Shown: positions 51,537-60,521 of the stretch, in pieces
Layout of the letters: each line of letters starts with the position of its first letter
Numbering within the stretch: the stretch's first letter is position 1
Assembly (NCBI RefSeq): GCF_016464385.1
Contig: NZ_JADMLH010000003.1
Coordinates: 124,001 to 188,000 of the forward strand
Origin: Nucisporomicrobium flavum
GTDB taxonomy: Bacteria > Actinomycetota > Actinomycetes > Mycobacteriales > Micromonosporaceae
Reading direction: 5' to 3'
DNA: 64,000 nt
The notes under the pieces: generated by a model
The model's database searches: none
Seen by the model: only the letters and a program-made list of their open reading frames with translations
What the model was told of the DNA's origin: nothing
Program-made: the position numbers and the translations under genes

Positions 51537-52472
51537 ATGCGAACCAACCAGCTCGCACGCCATCGCGGTGTGCGCGCCGTAGCGCGGCTGGGCTTCATTG
51601 TCGGTGCCGTGGGCGTGGCCGCCCTCGCGGGTGCCTCCGCGGCCACCGCGTCCACGACCCACGTCTCCACCCGCGGTGTCGTCGTCCTCACCGAGCCTGC
51701 CGCCTCGGATGAGGGCTCAGCGACGAAGGCCGCAGGCGACGACGAGACCCCTGGTAACGACAACCCCGGCGACCCCGACAACGGCGGTGGCGGCGGCGGT
51801 GACACGCCGGGTGGTGGTGACAACCCCGGTGGTGGTGACAACCCCGGTGGTGGTGACAACCCTGGCGGTGGTGACAACCCTGGCGGTGGTGACAACCCTG
51901 GCGGTGGTGACAACCCTGGCGGTGGTGACAACCCTGGCGGTGGTGACAACCCTGGCGGTGGTGACAACCCTGGCGGTGGTGACAACCCCGGTGGTGGTGA
52001 CAACCCTGGCGGTGGTGACAACCCCGGTGGTGGTGACAACCCCGGTGGTGGTGACAACCCCGGTGGTGGTGACAACCCCGGTGGTGGTGACAACCCCGGT
52101 GGTGGTGACAACCCCGGTGGTGGTGACAACCCTGGCGGTGGTGACAACCCTGGCGACGGAAACAACCCCGGTGAGGGTGGCGGGACCGGCGGCGACGACG
52201 GCGGATCCGACGGCGGTTCCGACGACAATGGCTCCGGCGGCAACGGTTCCGACGACAACGGCTCGGGCGGCAACGGCTCGGACAACGGCGGTTCGAACAA
52301 CGCGGGTGGCACCGGCGGCAGCTCCGGCTCCGGGGGTCTCCCGGTCACCGGGGCCAACGTCGTGACGGTCGCCGGTGTCGGCGCTGCCATCGCCGCCGGC
52401 GGTGTGGGCCTCATCCTCGTGACGCGGCGTCGCCGCCCCGAGGAGACGGACGTCGCCAAGGCCGAGGCCTGA
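51537..52472 (+). CDS. LPVTG-anchored surface protein with (GGGDNP)19 repeat
   Basis: 311-residue exported protein. The signal peptide (~1-42; ARLGFIVGAVGVAALAGASAATAS) and a short acidic region lead to exactly 19 hexapeptide repeats GGGDNP (51810-52151, 18-bp units). A Gly/Ser/Asn/Asp-rich stretch follows, then a cell-wall sorting signal: LPVTG at 268-272, a hydrophobic helix (VVTVAGVGAAIAAGGVGLILV) and RRRRPEE. Sortase attachment to peptidoglycan is therefore expected. The repeat is flexible and acidic and could bind cations or act as a wall spacer. ATG 51537 has ggggagga upstream. Confidence 0.85.
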   Translation: MRTNQLARHRGVRAVARLGFIVGAVGVAALAGASAATASTTHVSTRGVVVLTEPAASDEGSATKAAGDDETPGNDNPGDPDNGGGGGGDTPGGGDNPGGGDNPGGGDNPGGGDNPGGGDNPGGGDNPGGGDNPGGGDNPGGGDNPGGGDNPGGGDNPGGGDNPGGGDNPGGGDNPGGGDNPGGGDNPGGGDNPGGGDNPGGGDNPGDGNNPGEGGGTGGDDGGSDGGSDDNGSGGNGSDDNGSGGNGSDNGGSNNAGGTGGSSGSGGLPVTGANVVTVAGVGAAIAAGGVGLILVTRRRRPEETDVAKAEA

Positions 52473-52738
52473 CGTCTTCACCTCTGGTGAGACGGCTGTG
52501 TGGCGGAAACCCGCAGCAGGTCGTCCGCCCAGTCCGGGCCCTCCGCCAACGCGCCGGATGCCGACGATGCAACGACCAGGACGGCGTGACGCGAGCAGAA
52601 CAGCGTGATGCCAGCGAGACAGCGTGACGTCCAGCAAGACGGGCGTAACGCAGCACAACCGCAACAGGAACGAAGATCGCGTGACGAAGGACGACGGCGC
52701 AACGCAGCAAGATGCGTGACGCCCAGACCACGTGACGC

Positions 52739-52784
52739 ACGAAACGGTGGGTCGCTCCCGAGCCGGAGCGGCCCGCCGTTTCGT
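52739..52784. terminator. Strong 20-bp hairpin with T-rich tail
   Basis: Arms 52739-52758 and 52765-52784 pair over 20 positions with two wobble pairs and a 6-nt loop, followed by ttttcg. This is the most classical intrinsic terminator in the window. Confidence 0.8.
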
Positions 52785-52896
52785 TTTCGACCCCCCCGTG
52801 GCGACATGGACGCCGGTGGCTCCGATCACACCCTCACGACCTGCGCATTCATTCTCTCCGGTGGATCTACCGGGGCGTCGCCGATGGCGCCGTACT

Positions 52897-52912
52897 GGTA
52901 ATCTGCAACGTC
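52897..52912 (+). promoter_or_regulatory. -10-like element for a leaderless start
   Basis: GGTAATCTGC at 52897-52906 contains TAATCT, ending 8 nt before the GTG at 52913. The same 10-mer occurs at 51464-51473 upstream of the LPVTG gene. Confidence 0.4.
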
Positions 52913-54778
52913 GTGACAGACGACTCCCACGGTGCTCAGCGCGGTGGCGTACCCGTCCCTCAGGACACCGGTGCGACCGCCGACGCCGCGCCGCGCGGCG
53001 GGGTCGTCGGCCATCCGGAGCGAGTCGTTCCGCCGCAGGCGCAAGGCCACGATCCCGACGCGACCATGCAGTATCCGGTCGCGCCCGGTCAGGCCTGGAC
53101 GGCGCCGGGAACCCCGGGTGTGCATCCCCAGCCCATGCCGGCGACGACCGGAGCGCGCGACAACGACGAGGTGGGGATGGCTCCGGCGAACGGAACCGGC
53201 CAGACGCGCAACCTGCCCGAAGCCCCGCCGGCCACGGCCGCGGGAGGCTCGCCGGGCATGGCCGCGGGAGGCTCGCCGGGCACGGCCGCGGGAGGCTCAC
53301 CGGCCACGGCTGCGGGGAGCTCGCCGGGCATGGCCGCGGGAGGCTCGCCGGGCACGGCCGCGGGAGGCTCACCGGCGACGGCTGCGGGGAGCTCGCCGGG
53401 CACGGCCGTGGGGAGCTCCCCGTCCAGCGAAATCACGGCCGGCGGCGCGCCCTATCCCAACCCCCAGACGGCGCAATACGGCCCGTTCCACACCACCGCG
53501 CACCCGACCTCCGGCGGCGCCACGTCGACCGTCACGCCGACCTCCGGCGGCGCTCCTTGGACTGCCGCGCCGACTTCCGGTGGCGCCCCTTGGACCGACG
53601 CGCCCACCTCCGGCGGCGCCTGGATTTCCGCGCCGACCTCCGGCGCCGGCCCCACCTCGGCGCCACCCAACTGGTCCGCGGCAACCCCCACCTCGGGCCC
53701 TGGAAGCCCGGTCCCGGGCCCCGGAATCCCGGTCTCAGGCCCCGGAATCCCGGTCTCAGGCCCGGGAAACCCGGTCTCGGGCCCCGGGAGCCCGGTCCCG
53801 GGCCCGGGCAACCCCATCTCAGGCCCCGGAGCCGACCCCAGCAGCCACTACGGCATCGCACCGACCGGCCCGGCATCGGCCGGCACAGGCTCGACCGGCA
53901 CGGGCTCGACCGGCACAGCATCGGCCGGCACAGACCAGTACGGTCTGCCCATCGGCGGAAGCTCCCCCTTCGGGCCCGGCAACGACAGCCCTCCCCCCGC
54001 CGACTACGGCAGCAACCACTTCGGCGGATCGACCGGCTCGCCCGTCGACCCGTACGCCTCCGACGCCGGACGTTTCGGTTTCGAGGTCGCTCCCAGCTAC
54101 AGCGGCCCGCGCATCGAGCCCACCCCCAAGCAGCCCAAGAGCCGCTTCATCATTCCGGCCCTCGCCGGGCTGGTCGCCGGGCTGCTGATCTTCGGTACGG
54201 CGGGCTGGTTCGCCGGTCGCGCCACGGCCCCTGAGCCGAGCCCCACCGGAACCACGGTTGCGGGCCCGGCGCCGAGCTCGAGTGCTTCCTTGGGCGTGTA
54301 CGAGCAGAACCAGGTCGCGATCAACCAGCCGAAGTTCACCGGCTCGCTGGGTACGGTCGCGCAAGGCTGGCTGCCGCACCTGTCCGGGTGCATCGGCAAC
54401 GGCGACAAGGGTGGCCCGAAGCTCGGTAAGAGCGAGAAGGCCCGGGTGCGCTGCGAGATGGACGCGATGAGCGTGATCTTCGTGGAGTACGCGTCGACCG
54501 CCGACCGGGACAAGGCCCGGGTGACGACGCTCGGCCAGAACGTCGACGCCCGTACGCTCACCCCGGGCGTGGGCGCCGCCGTCGAGCGGGCCACGCCGTC
54601 GGGGCGGACCAACGGCAACTACGTCGAGTACGCGTACAAGGTCTCGGGCCGGACCGTGGCGGGAATCTGGTGGGACGACGCCGCCACGCCCGTCGCGGCG
54701 TACCTCCTCGCGTACTGGAAGGAAGGCGCGGGGGAGAAGTGGGACCCGATGCGCGACGTCTGGGCCCGCTACGCCTGA
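52913..54778 (+). CDS. Repeat-rich single-pass membrane protein, function unknown
   Basis: 621 residues. The ~410-residue N-terminal part is disordered and built of separate repeat classes: 8-residue units (GGSPGTAA/GSSPGMAA, about 105-170), 11-residue units with PTSGGAPWT (~197-250), 7-residue units (GPGNPVS/GPGIPVP, ~262-306) and a short GTGSTGT run. A single helix near 410-437 (FIIPALAGLVAGLLIFGTAGWFAG) precedes a compact C-terminal domain with two cysteines (SGCIGNGDKGG, VRCEMDAMSVIFVEYAS) and an end WWDDAATPVAAYLLAYWKEG. With a cytoplasmic N-terminus the folded part is extracellular. I do not recognise the C-terminal domain. Confidence 0.75.
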   Translation: MTDDSHGAQRGGVPVPQDTGATADAAPRGGVVGHPERVVPPQAQGHDPDATMQYPVAPGQAWTAPGTPGVHPQPMPATTGARDNDEVGMAPANGTGQTRNLPEAPPATAAGGSPGMAAGGSPGTAAGGSPATAAGSSPGMAAGGSPGTAAGGSPATAAGSSPGTAVGSSPSSEITAGGAPYPNPQTAQYGPFHTTAHPTSGGATSTVTPTSGGAPWTAAPTSGGAPWTDAPTSGGAWISAPTSGAGPTSAPPNWSAATPTSGPGSPVPGPGIPVSGPGIPVSGPGNPVSGPGSPVPGPGNPISGPGADPSSHYGIAPTGPASAGTGSTGTGSTGTASAGTDQYGLPIGGSSPFGPGNDSPPPADYGSNHFGGSTGSPVDPYASDAGRFGFEVAPSYSGPRIEPTPKQPKSRFIIPALAGLVAGLLIFGTAGWFAGRATAPEPSPTGTTVAGPAPSSSASLGVYEQNQVAINQPKFTGSLGTVAQGWLPHLSGCIGNGDKGGPKLGKSEKARVRCEMDAMSVIFVEYASTADRDKARVTTLGQNVDARTLTPGVGAAVERATPSGRTNGNYVEYAYKVSGRTVAGIWWDDAATPVAAYLLAYWKEGAGEKWDPMRDVWARYA

Positions 54779-55989
54779 AATGCCCCCAACGTACGTGACC
54801 TGGGCGTGTGTCGGTCTGTGCCTAACGTCCCATCCCCTGCCGAATCATGAGTCCTTGACCGAAGCGGCTCTCGCGACCTAGCCTCGCGTTACACGAGGTT
54901 TGCTCGACCATCGAAGGCTAATCGCACAACATAGATCGCATTACTTTTCGGCATCACTTCCGGCCTCGGACGGGACGCCCGGCGGACTCCACCGCCGGTC
55001 CGGACCGCCGAACCGGGAGGACGGGACGCCCGGCGAGGCCATCGCCGCCAGCGGACCGCCCACCCGGCGGCCGATACGCCCGACGGCTGTTCCCAGCGAC
55101 CCGCCCGATCGGCGCCGGCCCACCCGGGCCGACGCCGAGCCGGCCCGAGCCGACGCAGGTCGGCACCCGAGCCGGCGCCCGGGCGGCCGACACCACCGCG
55201 CCAATCGGCCCGCGTCACGGCGAATCCGGTCACCCGGCGGCCACCCGGCCGGCGAACCCGGCGCCCGGCCAGCCCGACGGTCAGCCAGCCGCCGGTCGGC
55301 CAGTCCGGCGCGGCCGACCAGCCCGGCCGGGAAAGCTCGACCGACCAGCCCGGCGGCCGGGTAAGCCCGCCCAGTCAGTCCGGCGGCCGGGAAGCCCGAC
55401 GGCCGGGAAAGCTGGCGGCTGGGAAGCCCGACGGCCGGGAAAGCTGGCGGCTGGGAAGCCCGACGGCCGGGAAAGCTGGCGGCTGGGAAGCCCGACGGCC
55501 GGGAAAGCTGGCGGCTGGGAGCAGACCGGGACCGGGAAGGCTCAGCGGCCGGAGGAGACCCGGCGACTGGGAAGCTGGGCGACCGGGGAAGGCCGGCCGG
55601 GTGAGCCAGTCGGGCGAGGCCGTCGGTAAGCCCGACGGCCGGCACGTCCGGACCCGCCAGGTGCCGGACGGGGGAACGGCAAGGCGCGACCCAAGCGTCA
55701 GGCCGGACGAAGAGTAGGACGAAGCTCGACGAATCACCCGCTGACCGCGCGGGCGGTACGGACGAACAGCGGTCGGTCGTCGGCGGCGACCCACACGGCA
55801 GAAAGAGCCGAGTGGATGCGTCCGACCCGGCGGGCGATGGCACCCGCGGTCAGTTCCGCGCCGGCGCAGAACAGCGTCGGCGCAGATCAGCGAGACAGCC
55901 TTTGGTCGGGCATCCCTTACCCGTGCTTCGCGCAGGACACAGACCGGCCCGCTACCTCAGCGGCGCGCGGCGAAGGGAGAAACGGCGAG
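54779..55989. repeat. 1.2-kb intergenic region upstream of rny with 32-bp tandem repeat
   Basis: No convincing gene. An AT-richer stretch at 54840-54960 holds a candidate promoter. From 54960 to 55640 the sequence is almost entirely ccgg/cggc-based. Four exact copies of a 32-bp unit beginning gaagcccgacggccgggaaa lie at 55391, 55423, 55455 and 55487, with partial copies around them. The last ~130 nt lead into the rny ribosome site (aagggagaaacggcgag). Confidence 0.75.
54855..54884 (+). promoter_or_regulatory. Candidate sigma-70-type promoter facing the repeat region
   Basis: TTGACC (54855-54860), 18-nt spacer, TAGCCT (54879-54884). A transcript from here would cross the 32-bp repeats and could be a long rny leader or a separate non-coding RNA. 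Confidence 0.45.
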
Positions 55990-57714
55990 ATGACGGCCCT
56001 GGTGTGGGTGCTCGTAGTGGCGATCGTCGTTCTCGCCGCCTTCGTGGTGGCCGGTCTGGTCCTCGGTGCGCGTGCCCTGCGCCGCCTGCAGGAGAGCAGG
56101 GTGGCCGATCAGGAGACCCGCGAGCAGACGTTGCACGCCGCGAAGGCCAAGGTCGACGACGCCAACGCCAAGGCTGCATCCGTACGCGCGGAAGTCGCCG
56201 CCGCCAAGGCCGAGGCCACCGCCGCCAGGGCCGAGGCCCGGCGGGTTCTGGAGTCCGCGCACGAGGAAGCCGACACGATCCTCGAGCATGCGCACCGCCA
56301 GGCCGAGTCGGACGCCGAGCAGGTCCGTGCCGCCGCCCGCCGCAGCGGCGAACGTGAGGTGGCGCTGCTCAACACCACCGTCAAGGAGCAGGCCGCCGAG
56401 GTCGAACGGCGCGCCGCGCGGATCGACGAGCGGGAACGCTTGCACGCCGACGAGGTCGAGCGCCTGGTGGAGCGGGAACGCCGGCTGGCCGCCATGGACA
56501 CCGACCTGACCGCCCGGGAGGCCGCGCTCGGCACCCGCGAGGCGGAGGTCGCCGAGGCGGAGGAGCGGCACCGGCGGGAGCTGGAACGGATCGCCGGCCT
56601 CACCGCCGACCAGGCCCGTGCCGAGCTCATCGAGGGGCTGGAAGGTCAGGCGAAGCGCGAGGCCGCGATCCTCATCCGCGACATCGAGGCCGACGCCAAG
56701 CACACCGCCGACACCCGGGCCCGGCACATCGTGGTCGACGCGATCCAGCGGGTCGCCAGCGAGCAGACCGCGGAGAGCGTGGTCAGCGTCCTGCACCTGC
56801 CCAGCGACGAGATGAAGGGCCGCATCATCGGCCGCGAGGGCCGCAACATCCGGGCGTTCGAGTCGACCACCGGCGTGAACCTGATCATCGACGACACCCC
56901 CGAGGCGGTCCTGCTCTCCTGCTTCGACCCGGTCCGCCGCGAGGTGGGCCGGCTCACCCTGGAGAAGCTGGTCCTCGACGGCCGCATCCACCCGCACCGC
57001 ATCGAGGAAGTGTTCGAGAGCGCGAAGAACGAGGTCGACCGCCTCTGCGAGCGTGCCGCCGAGGAGGCCCTGGTCGATGTCGGAATCACCGACATTCACC
57101 CCGAGCTCGCGATGCTGCTGGGACGGCTGCGCTACCGCACCAGCTACGGCCAGAACGTCCTCAAGCACCTGGTCGAGACGGCTCACATCGCCGGCATCAT
57201 GGCCGCTGAGCTGGGCCTCGACGTACCGACCGTCAAGCGCGGCGCCTTCCTCCACGACATCGGCAAGGCCCTCACCCACGAGGTCGAGGGCAGCCACGCG
57301 CTCATCGGCGCCGACCTGGCCCGCAAGTACGGCGAATCCGACGACGTCGTCCACGCGATCGAAGCGCACCACAACGAGGTTCAGCCCCAGACCGTCGAGG
57401 CCGTCCTCACGCAAGCCGCGGACGCCTGCTCCGGGGGCCGCCCGGGTGCGCGCCGCGAAAGCCTGGAGGCGTACGTGAAGCGGCTCGAACGCATCGAGGA
57501 GATCGCGGGCGGCAAGCCGGGCGTCGACAAGGTCTTCGCCATGCAAGCGGGTCGCGAGATCCGCGTCATGGTCCGCCCGGAGGACGTGGACGACATCGCC
57601 GCCGCCGTCCTCGCCCGGGACGTGGCCAAGCAGATCGAGGAAGAGCTCACCTACCCCGGCCAGATCCGCGTCACGGTCGTCCGCGAGTCCCGGGTGACGG
57701 AGCTGGCGCGCTAG
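55990..57714 (+). CDS. rny: Ribonuclease Y
   Basis: Membrane-anchored endoribonuclease of 574 residues that starts mRNA decay. N-terminal helix VWVLVVAIVVLAAFVVAGLVLGA, a coiled coil to about residue 210, a KH domain (MKGRIIGREGRNIRAFESTTGVNLIIDDTPEAV), and an HD phosphohydrolase domain (HDIGKALTHEVEGSH with HH later in EAHHNE). The YPGQIRVTVVRE end is standard. ATG 55990 (MTALVWVLVVAIVV) has aagggaga upstream; the frame is open to 55816 but that part is leader. The enzyme coexists with RNase J. Confidence 0.94.
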   Translation: MTALVWVLVVAIVVLAAFVVAGLVLGARALRRLQESRVADQETREQTLHAAKAKVDDANAKAASVRAEVAAAKAEATAARAEARRVLESAHEEADTILEHAHRQAESDAEQVRAAARRSGEREVALLNTTVKEQAAEVERRAARIDERERLHADEVERLVERERRLAAMDTDLTAREAALGTREAEVAEAEERHRRELERIAGLTADQARAELIEGLEGQAKREAAILIRDIEADAKHTADTRARHIVVDAIQRVASEQTAESVVSVLHLPSDEMKGRIIGREGRNIRAFESTTGVNLIIDDTPEAVLLSCFDPVRREVGRLTLEKLVLDGRIHPHRIEEVFESAKNEVDRLCERAAEEALVDVGITDIHPELAMLLGRLRYRTSYGQNVLKHLVETAHIAGIMAAELGLDVPTVKRGAFLHDIGKALTHEVEGSHALIGADLARKYGESDDVVHAIEAHHNEVQPQTVEAVLTQAADACSGGRPGARRESLEAYVKRLERIEEIAGGKPGVDKVFAMQAGREIRVMVRPEDVDDIAAAVLARDVAKQIEEELTYPGQIRVTVVRESRVTELAR

Positions 57715-57965
57715 AACATCAAGAGCAAGGGGCGGATGTCGTAGCTGGGCGGGTGGTGCGGACCGTCGCTCCCGCCGAGGCCGGGTGCGGCGCCCCGATC
57801 GCCTACCGGCTCCCGGACCGCCGCACCCTGCAACGTGCGTGAGAGGCTGAGCTCGCCCGCTCCGCGGGCACCCCACCGCGCTCCGCTCGAAGCCCCGCGC
57901 TCCGCTCGCAGCGCGGCTCCGCCCGGCCGCCGGGCTATCGCCCGGCTGTCGCCGGGCCACACCTC

Positions 57966-58862
57966 TCAGCCCTGAGGCTCCACGGCAGCACTCACCCCGA
58001 CGGTCCCGGCCGCGGCCGGCTGGCCCCGCCCGGCCCGAGGAGCCCGTCCGCTCCGCCTGGTCCGCCGCTCCAGCACCCCCGCGAAGAATGTCAGTGACGC
58101 GTTCAGCACCACGTAGATGATCGCCGCCACGATCGCCGCGGCCACGGTGTTGCCGTAGTTGGCCCCGAGCGTGTTGACGCCGTTCTGGAGCAGCTCCGTG
58201 TACCCGATGATGTACCCGAGCGCCGTGTCCTTGACCAGGACCACGAGCTGGCTGACGATCACCGGGAGCATGGCCCTGGCCGCCTGCGGGATGAGGATCT
58301 CGCGCATGACCTGGTTCTTGCGCATGCCGATCGCGTACGCCGCTTCGCTCTGCCCGCGGGGCACCGCGCGGATGCCGGCGCGGAAGGCTTCGGCGAGCAC
58401 CGAGCCGTTGTAGAGGGTGAGGCCGATGACGACCGCCCAGAACGGTGGCATGGGTTGTTCGGTGAGGAACGGGACGCCGAAGAAGATGAAGAACATCATC
58501 AGCAGCAGCGGTACGGCCCGGAAGAACTCGACCACGACGCCGGCGGGGATGCTCACCCACCAGTGGTCGGAGAGGCGGCCCACGGCGAAGATGATGCCGA
58601 ACACGAGCGACAGCAGCATGGCGACCGCGGCGGCCTTCACCGTCGACCAGAGGCCCGGCAGGATGTAGTCGGTCCAGGTGGAGCCCTCGAGGAACGGCCG
58701 CCACAGCGGTCCGGCCCACTGGCCCTTCTCGTCGAACTTGTCGTAGACCCACCACAGCAACGCGACCAGGGCGATGCCGAAGATGATCGTGAGGATCAGG
58801 TTGCGGGTCTTCGCCCGGGGACCGGGGTGGTCGTAGAGGACCGCGTCGGGGTTGCTGCTCAC
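57966..58862 (-). CDS. gluD: Glutamate ABC transporter permease GluD
   Basis: Second permease of the polar amino acid (HAAT) importer, 298 residues with an N-terminal extension and about six helices. The EAA loop (EAAYAIGMRKNQVMREILIPQAARAMLPVIVSQ) contacts the ATPase. A short Ala/Gly/Pro-rich cytoplasmic tail follows. Overlaps the gluC stop by ATGA and is the last gene of the leftward gluABCD operon. Confidence 0.9.
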   Translation of the reverse strand: MSSNPDAVLYDHPGPRAKTRNLILTIIFGIALVALLWWVYDKFDEKGQWAGPLWRPFLEGSTWTDYILPGLWSTVKAAAVAMLLSLVFGIIFAVGRLSDHWWVSIPAGVVVEFFRAVPLLLMMFFIFFGVPFLTEQPMPPFWAVVIGLTLYNGSVLAEAFRAGIRAVPRGQSEAAYAIGMRKNQVMREILIPQAARAMLPVIVSQLVVLVKDTALGYIIGYTELLQNGVNTLGANYGNTVAAAIVAAIIYVVLNASLTFFAGVLERRTRRSGRAPRAGRGQPAAAGTVGVSAAVEPQG

Positions 58863-59533
58863 CGCTTCACCGCCAGGCGGTTGGCCAGCCAGCCGAAGAG
58901 GTAGCCGGTGGGGATGAGGACGGCGGCGAAGGTGCCCGCGAAGACCAGGAAGATGGGTACGACCGCATCGCCGTTGGCGTTGATCAGGTCTTTCATGGCG
59001 GAGGAGGACTCCATGAGGCCGATCGTGCCGACGATCGTGGCGTTCTTCGCCAGCGCGATGAAGATGCTGCCCAGCGGGGCGACGACGGCCCGGCCGGCCT
59101 GCGGCAGGATCACGATCCGCAGGGTCTGCAGGAACGACATGCCGATGGCCCGGGCGGCTTCGGACTGCCCGGCGGGCACGGTGTTGATGCCGGACCGGAT
59201 GGCCTCACACACGAACGCGGCGGTGTAGACGGAGAGGCCGACGACGCCGAGCCAGTAGTTGTTGCGGTCGATGTCGTCGGAGAGCGTCAGGCCGAGCGCC
59301 GAGTACAGGCCGAAGTAGCAGAAGAAGACGATCAGCGTCAGTGGCGTGTTCCGGAAGATGTTGACCCAGGCCGTCCCGAAGCCGCGCAGTACCGGGATCG
59401 GCGAGACCCGGAACGCGGCCAGCGCGACGCCCAGCACGAGGGCGCCGACGGTCGCGGCCGCGGTGAGTTTCAGGATCCAGAGAAACCCGGTGACGTACGT
59501 GTCGATGTTGGCTGAATCGGAGAAGACGTCCAT
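58859..59533 (-). CDS. gluC: Glutamate ABC transporter permease GluC
   Basis: First permease subunit, 224 residues, HAAT family. Five-helix core starting FLWILKLTAAATVGALVLGVALAAFRVSP, EAA loop SEAARAIGMSFLQTLRIVILPQAGRAVV. Starts with ATG after a hairpin-containing gap from gluB and overlaps gluD. It pairs with GluD to form the channel. Confidence 0.92.
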   Translation of the reverse strand: MDVFSDSANIDTYVTGFLWILKLTAAATVGALVLGVALAAFRVSPIPVLRGFGTAWVNIFRNTPLTLIVFFCYFGLYSALGLTLSDDIDRNNYWLGVVGLSVYTAAFVCEAIRSGINTVPAGQSEAARAIGMSFLQTLRIVILPQAGRAVVAPLGSIFIALAKNATIVGTIGLMESSSAMKDLINANGDAVVPIFLVFAGTFAAVLIPTGYLFGWLANRLAVKR

Positions 59534-59576
59534 CGCCCTCGCTTCCTCGCGACGCCGGAGAAGAGATCAACAGCCG

Positions 59577-59605
59577 GGCGGGGCCGGCACAGGACCGGCC
59601 CCGCC
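59577..59605. terminator. Intercistronic hairpin between gluB and gluC
   Basis: Perfect 11-bp stem ggcggggccgg (59577-59587) with 59595-59605 and a 7-nt loop. Hairpins here in ABC importer operons typically stabilise or attenuate so that the binding protein is made in excess over permeases. Confidence 0.65.
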
Positions 59606-59620
59606 ACGTACCGCCGCAGC

Positions 59621-60472
59621 TCAGCTGCAGTTGGTCAGCTTGGTGACGTCGAGCTGGGGCGCCGGGGTGCCGCTCTTGCCGAGCGTGCTGTCCCACGCGG
59701 CCTTGTACGAGCCGTCCGTCGCCGCCGTCTTCAGGATCTCATTGATCTTGTTGCAGCCCTCGGTGTCGGTCTTCTTGACACCGATGCCGTACGGCTCGTC
59801 GCTGAACTTCTTGCCGACGACCTTGAACTTGCCGGCGTACTGCTCCTGGGCCGCGTAGCCCGCGAGGATGATGTCGTCGGTGGTCACCGCGTCCACGGTC
59901 TTGTTCGACAGCGCCTGCACGCACTTCGAGTACGAGTCGAACTGCTGCAGGTTGACGCCCTTGTAGTCGTTCTGGATCCGCTTGGCCGGCGTGGAGCCGG
60001 ACACCGAGCAGACCTTCTTGCCGACCAGCGCCTCCGGCCCGGTGATCGTGGAGTCCGCCGCGACGAGCAGGTCCTGCCCGGCCACGTAGTACGGGCCACC
60101 GAAGTTGACGACCTTCTTGCGCTCGTCGTTGATCGTGTACGTCGCCACGACCATGTCGACCTGGCCCTGCTGGATGAACGGCTCACGGTTGGACGACACC
60201 GTGGTCTTGTACTCGATGCCGGACTCGGGCACGCCGAGACCCTTGGCGATGATCTTCGCGATCTCGATGTCGAAGCCGGTGTAGGTGCCACCGGTCTGCA
60301 GGCCGAGACCCGGCTGGTCGGCCTTCACGCCGACGACGAGCTTCTTCTGGCTGCTCGCCTTGCCGACGATGCCGCTGCCCGCCCCCGAGCCGCTGTCGTC
60401 CCCGCCGCACGCTGCGGCGGCCATCGCCAGGGCGAACGCCCCGGCCACTGCCGTCATTCGGGTGATGCGCAT
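59621..60472 (-). CDS. gluB: Glutamate-binding lipoprotein GluB
   Basis: Extracytoplasmic substrate-binding lipoprotein of 283 residues. Signal MRITRMTAVAGAFALAMAAAAC ends in a lipobox with cysteine near residue 22. The SBP_bac_3 fold shows KLVVGVKADQPGLG, YTGFDIEIAKIIAKGLG and DAVTTDDIILAGYA. ATG at 60472 has aggaggag upstream and gives the proper lipobox spacing; an open extension to 60502 is not used. Confidence 0.92.
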   Translation of the reverse strand: MRITRMTAVAGAFALAMAAAACGGDDSGSGAGSGIVGKASSQKKLVVGVKADQPGLGLQTGGTYTGFDIEIAKIIAKGLGVPESGIEYKTTVSSNREPFIQQGQVDMVVATYTINDERKKVVNFGGPYYVAGQDLLVAADSTITGPEALVGKKVCSVSGSTPAKRIQNDYKGVNLQQFDSYSKCVQALSNKTVDAVTTDDIILAGYAAQEQYAGKFKVVGKKFSDEPYGIGVKKTDTEGCNKINEILKTAATDGSYKAAWDSTLGKSGTPAPQLDVTKLTNCS

Positions 60473-60521
60473 CGTCGCACTCCTCCTGGTGAATGTGTAC
60501 AAAGTGTCCGCAATGGACGGA

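Larger units (their letters stand above)
52473..52912. other. Intergenic region with gcgtgacg repeats and a terminator
   Basis: About 440 nt without a gene. Degenerate 19-21-bp units beginning gcgtgac/gcgtaac start at 52584, 52603, 52622 and 52643, with later scattered gcgtgacg copies. A strong hairpin lies at 52739-52784, then the promoter of the next gene. Confidence 0.6.

Noticed and set aside
51431-52459. Minus-strand frame rich in LSPPPG across the surface-protein repeat
   Set aside because: Mirror of the 18-bp coding repeat; the + strand frame has signal peptide, sorting signal and ribosome site.
54941-55843. 300-codon frame on the minus strand in the rny upstream region
   Set aside because: Translation of the 32-bp and related repeats (LSRPSGFPAA units); no start signal or domain.
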